A stretch of 11,621 nt of DNA from Oligoflexia bacterium. Its GTDB lineage: Bacteria > Myxococcota_A > UBA796 > UBA2385. The stretch covers positions 1-11,621 of the forward strand of contig JAADHA010000491.1 of NCBI GenBank assembly GCA_013152105.1, read 5' to 3'. This document shows positions 6,601-11,621 of the stretch, one piece after another. Below the pieces are notes generated by a model, which searched no databases, was not told the origin of the DNA, and saw only the letters and a program-made list of their open reading frames with translations. The translations under genes and the position numbers were made by a program. How positions within the stretch are numbered: the first letter of the stretch is position 1; every line of letters starts with the position of its first letter.

Positions 6601-8010
6601 ATGCCCAGCACCCCCGCGCACACCCGCCCATCTCCGGTCCTCCTCGGCACGCTGGCCATCCCTCTGTGTATGGCCCTGACGACCCGACCCGCCCATGCCG
6701 CCGAGCTGGTCTGGGACGGCCACTACCGCGCCGAGGGACACATCTACGACACGCTCTCCCTCTCCAGGGACAACGCCAACGCCGAGGGCGCCGCGTCGTG
6801 GATCGACCACAAGGCCCGCCTGCGGCCCGGCCTGCTGCTGTCAAGCCACGTCGCCTTCTACACCCAGCTCGATCTGCTGCCCTTCGTGGCCTTCGGCCAG
6901 ACCCCATCAGGCGGGGTGGATATCACCACCGGCGACACCTTGCCCCTGGTCTACGACCAGTCGGTCCAGCCTCCCACGACCACTGACGACGCGGCGACCC
7001 TGCAGAATCTGCGCGTCACTCGCTTGTGGGGTGAAGCCTACTTCGACGGCATCGGCACCTTGCGCTTCGGCCGCGTGCCCGTCTCGTGGGGATCGGGCAT
7101 GGTCTTCAGCGACGGCAACCGCCCCCAGGACGACGCTGGGGACACCGAAGATCGCGTGTCCTTCACGGGCCTGGCGGGACCGGTCTACATCATGGGCGCC
7201 TTTGGCGTGCCCTATGCGGGCCTGGTGAACAAGAGCGACGCCATGCGCAGCATCACCACCAGCGTCGCACACATCGCCGAACAAGCCGGGGTGGGCTTCT
7301 ACAACACCTACCGGTGGCGCAACGACAACGGCACCAAGGTCATCCTGTGGACTGGCGACGTCTGGGGCAAGGCCGAGCTCGGTCCGCTTCGGATCGAGGG
7401 CGAATTCGCCAGCGTCCTGGGCTCGGGCGACCTGAGCACGGGCGCCAACGGCGTGTCCATCTCATCCTTTGGAGGCCAGATCAGCGCTGGCCTGACCGCG
7501 AACCGACTGCTGCTGGGCCTGGGCATGGGTATCGCGGGCGGCGACAAGGACACCGGAGACAGCAAGATCCACACCTTTGCCTTCGACCCGGACTTCGATG
7601 TCGCCCTGATCATGTTCGAGCAGCCCATGCCGATGCTGGCTGCCACCGTGCCGAACGACACCAATAACGGGCGCGACGACGGGGCGGTGCGCACGTGGAA
7701 TGGCGTCTCCAACGCCGTCTACCTGCGCCCCAGCGTCGGCTACCAACTTCGCGATGACCTCAAGGCCGAGGCCAGCGTCTTCGCGGCCCAGGCCGCCAAG
7801 CTGCCTGACGACGAGAGCGCCAACAAGGGCTACGGCATCGAGCTGGATCTCAAGCTGGACTACCGCCCCTTCGAGCACTTCAGGATGGAGTGGACCAACG
7901 GCTACTTCATGCCCGGCACCTACTACAGCAACTACACGGACGACACCCTGGGCGGCAACTTCAACCGCAACGCCCTGGGCACCCGCATGCAGGCAATCGT
8001 CGAGTTCTGA
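6601..8010 (+). CDS. Outer-membrane beta-barrel (porin-like) protein
   Basis: This 469-residue protein has an N-terminal signal peptide (about residues 1-33, with likely cleavage at AHA in RPAHAAEL). The mature part is rich in alternating aromatic/polar strands such as HYRAEGHIYDTLSLS, HVAFYTQLDLLPFVAF and YRPFEHFRMEWTNGY. It ends AIVEF, and the terminal Phe is the usual recognition signal for the outer-membrane assembly machinery. EAYFDGIGTLRFGRVPVSWGSGM (about 144-166) is like the 'R-G-R-x-P-x-x-W-G-x-G' segment of large porin-like proteins of delta-lineage bacteria. No ribosome site is obvious at ATG 6601; a later ATG at 6670 would cut the signal peptide too short. The substrate is unknown. 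The dapA ribosome site overlaps this stop codon, so the downstream genes may be co-transcribed with it. Confidence 0.75.
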   Translation: MPSTPAHTRPSPVLLGTLAIPLCMALTTRPAHAAELVWDGHYRAEGHIYDTLSLSRDNANAEGAASWIDHKARLRPGLLLSSHVAFYTQLDLLPFVAFGQTPSGGVDITTGDTLPLVYDQSVQPPTTTDDAATLQNLRVTRLWGEAYFDGIGTLRFGRVPVSWGSGMVFSDGNRPQDDAGDTEDRVSFTGLAGPVYIMGAFGVPYAGLVNKSDAMRSITTSVAHIAEQAGVGFYNTYRWRNDNGTKVILWTGDVWGKAELGPLRIEGEFASVLGSGDLSTGANGVSISSFGGQISAGLTANRLLLGLGMGIAGGDKDTGDSKIHTFAFDPDFDVALIMFEQPMPMLAATVPNDTNNGRDDGAVRTWNGVSNAVYLRPSVGYQLRDDLKAEASVFAAQAAKLPDDESANKGYGIELDLKLDYRPFEHFRMEWTNGYFMPGTYYSNYTDDTLGGNFNRNALGTRMQAIVEF

Positions 8011-8022
8011 GGAAAGCTTCCC

Positions 8023-8916
8023 ATGATCCTGTCCGGCGTCTTCACGGCCCTCGTCACGCCCTTTGACAACGGCGAGGTCGACCTCTCGACCTTCCGAGCG
8101 CTCTGCGAGCGCCAGCTCGACGCGGGCATCGCGGGCCTGGTGCCATGTGGAACCACCGGCGAGACCCCGACCCTCAGTCACGGCGAGTGGAGCAGCTTGA
8201 TCGAGACCGCCGTCCATGCGGCCGCGGACCACGCGGCCAGGACCGGGCGTGTTGTACCGGTCATCGCCGGCGTGGGCAGCAACAGCACGGCGCACACGGT
8301 CGACAATGTCCGCGCCGCCAGGCGACTCGGCGTGGACGCCGGCCTGGCCGTCTTCCCCTACTACAACAAGCCGAACCCCAGGGGACTGGCGGCCCATGTC
8401 CAGCGCGTGTGCGCCGAGGGCCTTCCAATCGTGCTCTACCACGTGCCCGGACGCACCGGACAACGCCTGCCGGTGCGCCAGCTCCTGGCCCTCTGCCAGA
8501 CAGCCGGCGTGCTCGCCTGCAAGGAAGCGACCGGCGATGTGGCCTACGGACTTGATCTGCTAGAAGGCTTGGAAGACCACGCTCGGACCGGCCACCGGGT
8601 GTCGCTCTTGTCCGGCGATGATTTCACCTTCGCTCCGCTCGTCTCGATGGGCGCTCAGGGCGTGATCTCGGTGCTCAGCAACGTGGCCCCACGCCAGACC
8701 GTCGCCTGGTGCGACGCCGCTGCGACCGGCGACATCACCAGGCTTCGCGAGCTTCGCCGCCGCCTCCAGCCACTGGTTCGCGCGCTGTTCAGCGACACCA
8801 ACCCGGTCCCCGTGAAGGCCGCCATGGCCGCCATGGGCCTGTGCTCGGACGCGGTGCGCCTGCCCCTGGCGATCGGCGCCCCTCCCGCTCCCGCCCTCCT
8901 CGACGGTCTGGACTGA
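8023..8916 (+). CDS. dapA: 4-hydroxy-tetrahydrodipicolinate synthase
   Basis: This 297-residue protein has the full DapA pattern. GTTGE is at 43-47, where Thr45 belongs to the catalytic triad. FPYYNKPN spans 111-118. YHVPGRT is at 139-145, with Tyr139 for proton relay and Arg144 at the substrate-entry site. KEATGD starts at Lys167, the Schiff-base lysine for pyruvate. It condenses pyruvate with aspartate semialdehyde, the first committed step to diaminopimelate and lysine, in the cytoplasm. The residue after the catalytic Tyr is His, where most relatives have Asn. GAGGAA (8009-8014), overlapping the stop of the preceding gene, is a good ribosome site for ATG 8023. dapB begins three bases after the stop, so the two form an operon. 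Feedback inhibition by lysine cannot be judged from the motifs seen. Confidence 0.95.
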   Translation: MILSGVFTALVTPFDNGEVDLSTFRALCERQLDAGIAGLVPCGTTGETPTLSHGEWSSLIETAVHAAADHAARTGRVVPVIAGVGSNSTAHTVDNVRAARRLGVDAGLAVFPYYNKPNPRGLAAHVQRVCAEGLPIVLYHVPGRTGQRLPVRQLLALCQTAGVLACKEATGDVAYGLDLLEGLEDHARTGHRVSLLSGDDFTFAPLVSMGAQGVISVLSNVAPRQTVAWCDAAATGDITRLRELRRRLQPLVRALFSDTNPVPVKAAMAAMGLCSDAVRLPLAIGAPPAPALLDGLD

Positions 8917-8919
8917 GCC

Positions 8920-9549
8920 ATGCCTCGCGCCACACCTGATCTCGCCACCATCGCCATCCACGGGGCCAGCGGACGCCTGGGCAAGCTCATCGTGCAGCAG
9001 GCCGCGCAGCGCTTCGCCGGGCCCATTCTTCGCGATGGTCCGATACCGCCCTGCGGCGCGGTGGTGGATGTCAGCTCGGCCCAGGGCACCGTCGCCCTGG
9101 TCGCCCGACTGGACCGCCAGCCCCTGTTGGTCGGCACGACCGGCGACCTGCCCATCGACCTGCTGGAACGCTACGCCAAGCGTGCCCCCGTGGCCATCGT
9201 CTCCAACTTCTCGGCTGGTGTGCCGCTGCTGATCGACCTGGTTCAGGGCCTGATGCCCCGCCTGCCCCATGGCTGGCAGGTCGAAGTCGTCGAAGCCCAC
9301 CACGCCGCCAAGAAGGACGCGCCGAGCGGGACGGCCAAGCGGCTGCTGACCGCGATCGGCCGACCGGATGTGCCCACCCACAGCCTGCGGATCGGGGACA
9401 CGGTCGGCGAGCACCGCGTGATCCTGGCCGGCCCCGGCGAGCGCCTGGAGCTGACCCATATCGCCACGCGGCGCGACGTCTTCGCGATCGGTGCGCTGCG
9501 CCATGTGGACTGGTTGGTGCGGCAGGCGCCCGGCCTGTACCGACCGTGA
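8920..9549 (+). CDS. dapB: 4-hydroxy-tetrahydrodipicolinate reductase, compact form
   Basis: Hallmarks are IHGASGRLG (GxxGxxG at 15-21), VGTTGDLP (71-78), SNFSAGV (95-101) and EAHHAAKKDAPSGTA (125-139). His127 and Lys131 match the catalytic His159/Lys163 of the E. coli enzyme. SLRIGDTVGEHRV and GERLELTHIATRRDVFAIGAL follow near the C-terminus. It reduces the DapA product with NAD(P)H to tetrahydrodipicolinate. At 209 residues it is clearly shorter than the usual 240-270. The loss falls mainly between the dinucleotide-binding start and the VGTTG strand, where the residues that choose NADH or NADPH normally lie, and a smaller loss precedes SLRIGD. All catalytic motifs are kept and the frame is intact, so it is probably functional. 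The stop overlaps the next GTG (GTGA at 9546-9549). Confidence 0.93.
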   Translation: MPRATPDLATIAIHGASGRLGKLIVQQAAQRFAGPILRDGPIPPCGAVVDVSSAQGTVALVARLDRQPLLVGTTGDLPIDLLERYAKRAPVAIVSNFSAGVPLLIDLVQGLMPRLPHGWQVEVVEAHHAAKKDAPSGTAKRLLTAIGRPDVPTHSLRIGDTVGEHRVILAGPGERLELTHIATRRDVFAIGALRHVDWLVRQAPGLYRP

Positions 9550-10940
9550 GCCCCCGAAAGCTCACGCCGCCCTCACGGGCGACCAATATCCATCTGCTGG
9601 TCCTCGGGACCCAGGTAGCAGCGCTGCATGACAAGGTCAAAGCGCGGCGCTGGTCAGCCGCACGTACGGGCGCCGTGCGGTACCTGCGGGAGATAGAACG
9701 CGGCGGCCCCGCGCTGGCCGCCTGCGTCCAACAGGACACCGACTGGGTTGCCGCCTTGTTGGTCCGAGTGGAGTGGCAGCTCGGACCGAAACATAGCCGT
9801 GCCTCAAGGATTGAACAGGCATTCTTCCTCGGGCTCAAACACGCGCCCGATCTTACGCTTCGCCAGGTCCTCGACATCCACCAGCACCAACCGCCAGAAG
9901 CCGGTAGGATCCTGTTTGCGTGGGCAGGGCGGCTATGCAAGCCAAGGGGTTGGTGGGCCATGTACCATCCTGCCCAGCCCCGGCTGCTGTGCGAGGCGGT
10001 CCAGGCGGGCTTGAACGCCGCAGACCTCGAGGCCCTGACCCGGAAATACCAGGGTGTGTATGCTCGCCTGGCCTGGATCGACAGGTTGGAGCAGGACGGG
10101 GACCGGGAAAAGGCCATTGTGGTCGCAAAAACCGGTGAGTCCATCCTGTATCTTCCCGAGGAACGAAACACGTTGCGGGCGCGCCTCGGCGCCCTCTACA
10201 TGGCCCACGGGCGGGACGAAGAGGCCCGGGAAACATGGCGGCGAACGTGGAGCCAGGACGCCAGCACGGTGGTTCTATGCCAGATCTGGAACTCGGCCGG
10301 GCCCGCGGCACCCGACTTCTTTCGCAGCGTCCTCGAGCAGGCATACAGCGAAGAGACCGCGGTCTCGAGCGACCTCCAGACGCGCATCGAGATCCTGCTT
10401 GGTGACATCGAGTTGCCCCTGGCCAGGCTCCAGGCGGCCTCACTCAAGGACTGGTGGAAGATCGAAAAGGGGCGCCACCCCGCCGACATCGTCCTGCCCT
10501 TGCTGCTGCGCCTCGGCACAGGCCAGGCCGAGCTTGGGCCAGACCTGGAGGTGACGCGGTACTGGCGATCCACAGACCTGCGGTCGCGTCGACATTCCCG
10601 TTTCGTCCCCACAATTCAACCGCGCTGGTCCTTACTGGTGGACCAGGTAGTCTCCACCCACCAGAGCTGGCTCGTGGACGCACCCACCTGGCGGGCCAGT
10701 GCCGCGCGTGTGCTCTCCGAGATGGTGGACGCCGCCTTCTCCGCCCGCGCCACCACAACCTACGGCCGGCTGGCCTTGCTGCTCACCACCCTGATCGAGG
10801 TGGGCACCATCGCGGGCGATCCCCACGCAAAGGCCACGGTGCAGAGCATCCTGCGCCGCTACCCCCGCCACCGCGCCCTGTCGCGAATGGTTGAGGAACA
10901 ATGGTCGTTTTCGCTGCTACGCGAAGACGACGGCTCCTAA
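9546..10940 (+). CDS. Hypothetical protein with TPR-like helical region
   Basis: This 464-residue protein is not recognised as any named family. It is soluble, with no signal peptide or membrane helix, and helix-rich. Residues 171-201 (YARLAWIDRLEQDGDREKAIVVAKTG...) and 208-236 (LRARLGALYMAHGRDEEARETWRR) look like successive tetratricopeptide-type helix pairs. The overall style resembles the helical proteins and domains seen with SWIM zinc fingers, but no zinc-finger cysteines are present. The N-terminus is basic (RKLTPPSRATN). The GTG start overlaps the dapB stop by four bases, a sign of translational coupling. Codon use is a little less GC-extreme than in dapA/dapB. Whether it has any role in the lysine/diaminopimelate pathway is unknown; protein-protein interaction is the only function the sequence supports. 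Confidence 0.7.
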   Translation: MSPRKLTPPSRATNIHLLVLGTQVAALHDKVKARRWSAARTGAVRYLREIERGGPALAACVQQDTDWVAALLVRVEWQLGPKHSRASRIEQAFFLGLKHAPDLTLRQVLDIHQHQPPEAGRILFAWAGRLCKPRGWWAMYHPAQPRLLCEAVQAGLNAADLEALTRKYQGVYARLAWIDRLEQDGDREKAIVVAKTGESILYLPEERNTLRARLGALYMAHGRDEEARETWRRTWSQDASTVVLCQIWNSAGPAAPDFFRSVLEQAYSEETAVSSDLQTRIEILLGDIELPLARLQAASLKDWWKIEKGRHPADIVLPLLLRLGTGQAELGPDLEVTRYWRSTDLRSRRHSRFVPTIQPRWSLLVDQVVSTHQSWLVDAPTWRASAARVLSEMVDAAFSARATTTYGRLALLLTTLIEVGTIAGDPHAKATVQSILRRYPRHRALSRMVEEQWSFSLLREDDGS

Positions 10941-10956
10941 CCCGGTCCCTGGTTGT

Positions 10957-11106
10957 TCAATAGCGGGTGCCCGGCACGACCACGATGATGTCCTGGCTGT
11001 TCAGCAGGACGCTGTCGTCGCCCAGCACGTTCAGGGTCGCCGCTCCAACCGCCGGTGTCGGATCTACCGTCAGCGGAGCACGGCGGACAGGGATGGCTGG
11101 GAGAGT
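10957..11106 (-). pseudogene. Possible coding remnant (C-terminal fragment)
   Basis: On the minus strand a 49-codon open stretch ends at TGA 10957-10959. Its last part, AATLNVLGDDSVLLNSQDI then IVVVPGTRY, has almost only G or C at third codon positions, like real genes in this window. There is no usable start codon, and an in-frame TAG (11107-11109) interrupts it. The same frame continues open upstream to an ATG at 11319 (70 codons with ordinary, less biased codon use). It may be the tail of a gene broken by a stop or frameshift, lying downstream of the FG-GAP gene on the same strand. No family was recognised. Confidence 0.3.
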
Positions 11107-11109
11107 CTA

Positions 11110-11346
11110 CGCATGGTGTGCTCCGATCATAGCCGAAAACACCCGGTTGCACGCCCGAGTAGTGTCGGCGATATGCTCGGCCAGGAACCGGGGTTCGCCT
11201 TCAGCCGGGCCGCATGGTTGGCCACCGCCGGAAGCAGCGGTGACGGCAGAGCTTGCCCCCCCCGCCGACGGCGGCCCGAAGCGCGCGGCTGCCACTAGAA
11301 TGGACAAGGCTTCAGCCATGCCATCAAGTGCATACTTGGGCGACCG
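11110..11346. other. Intergenic stretch without a supported gene
   Basis: Together with the remnant next to it, this fills the gap of about 400 bases between the TPR-like gene and the FG-GAP gene. It is lower in GC than its neighbours, carries a run of eight C (11256-11263), and has no ribosome site before the ATG at 11319 on the minus strand. No RNA gene, terminator or promoter could be supported. Confidence 0.4.
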
Positions 11347-11621
11347 CTACGGACCCGGGCTCAGCAGGAGATAGGCGGAGTCCCCCCCAAGAACCGACGA
11401 GCAGGTCGGCCGTGCCGTCCCCATTGACGTCTCCCGCCCCGGACACCGCGGACCCGGCGAAGTCGTCGGCTGCTTCTCCGGTGTACTCGGCGTCGGCGTC
11501 CGCCAGGCCGACCGAGGCCGGGGCCACGCTCCCCAACACCAGGTAGGCCGCCCCGGCCCAGTCACCGGCGGCGCCGTTTCCCGGGTCCCCGACCAGCATG
11601 TCGTCGTAGCCGTCCCCGTCG
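11347..11621 (-). CDS. FG-GAP (integrin-like) repeat protein, C-terminal fragment, frameshifted
   Basis: Reading in from the right edge on the minus strand gives calcium-loop FG-GAP repeats. The first is DGDGYDDMLVGDPGNG followed by GAAYLVLGSV. The second is DDFAGSAVSGAGDVNGDG with TADLLVGS. These repeats form beta-propeller blades in extracellular proteins, with the DxDGxxD/DVNGDG loops binding calcium; such proteins are common at the surface of Myxococcota. Just after DLLVGSWGG the frame breaks at a run of seven G (C on the plus strand, 11382-11388). As written, translation continues to 11324 with an unrelated tail. One added G instead gives GGDSAYLLLSPGP and a stop at 11347, exactly the ending an FG-GAP blade should have. 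The N-terminus lies outside the window. Confidence 0.8.
   Translation of the reverse strand, partial: TGTATTTCWSGTRETAPPVTGPGRPTWCWGAWPRPRSAWRTPTPSTPEKQPTTSPGPRCPGRETSMGTARPTCSSVLGGDSAYLLLSPGP
11382..11388. repeat. Seven-base homopolymer at frame break
   Basis: A C7 run (G7 on the coding minus strand) sits exactly where the FG-GAP gene loses its frame. Runs of this length are prone to slippage in sequencing and in replication. Confidence 0.9.

Noticed and set aside
7462..8463. Open frame of 333 codons on the minus strand across the beta-barrel gene end and dapA
   Set aside because: dapA is certain here by catalytic motifs; the antisense product is low-complexity Gly/Val/Ala/Asp.
9071..10171. 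Open frame of 366 codons on the minus strand across dapB and the TPR-like gene
   Set aside because: It spans two genes with coupled starts on the other strand, is Ser/Arg/Trp-rich with no recognisable motif, and has no matching gene context.
11256..11263. Run of eight C as a further phase-variable tract
   Set aside because: It is not inside a supported gene, so a length change has no visible consequence.

Overview
This is a GC-rich bacterial window with strong G/C bias at third codon positions, probably from a Myxococcota-type (deltaproteobacterial) genome or metagenome assembly. The clues are a lipoprotein with the aspartate/cysteine-rich MopE-type putative metal-binding motif, a secreted FG-GAP (integrin-like) repeat protein, a lipoprotein-type sulfatase, and a GT-C/DUF5989/SxtJ-like neighbourhood. 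No rRNA, tRNA, CRISPR array or insertion sequence was seen.

Layout: (1) Positions 1-1007, minus strand: the N-terminus of a sulfatase lipoprotein, preceded by a MopE-motif lipoprotein. (2) Positions 1090-6118, plus strand: a tightly packed sugar/glycan block made of a nucleotide-sugar epimerase/dehydratase (frameshifted), a cupin sugar isomerase-like protein, a GT-C membrane glycosyltransferase with a beta-rich insertion (frameshifted), a second GT-C glycosyltransferase, and a 59-residue DUF5989-like membrane protein. Several junctions are 4-base ATGA or GTGA overlaps, which suggests translational coupling. (3) Positions 6133-6396, minus strand: a small SxtJ-like membrane protein convergent with the DUF5989 gene. 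(4) Positions 6601-10940, plus strand: an outer-membrane beta-barrel protein, dapA, an unusually short dapB and a TPR-like protein of unknown function, in close succession. (5) Positions 10941-11346: a mostly uncharacterised gap with a short coding-like remnant on the minus strand. (6) Positions 11347-11621, minus strand: the C-terminus of an FG-GAP repeat protein, with a frame break at a run of seven G.

How the genes may work together: the SDR and cupin proteins probably make or remodel an activated sugar. The two GT-C proteins probably transfer a polyprenyl-linked sugar on the outer face of the inner membrane. The DUF5989 and SxtJ-like small proteins are families I associate with carbamoyltransferase or surface-glycan loci, yet no carbamoyltransferase is visible here. 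The dapA-dapB pair supplies the diaminopimelate/lysine branch for peptidoglycan.

Three genes (SDR, first GT-C, FG-GAP) are broken by what look like single-base indels, two of them in homopolymers. Sequencing error is the simplest explanation. True decay, or slippage-based variation of surface genes, remains possible.
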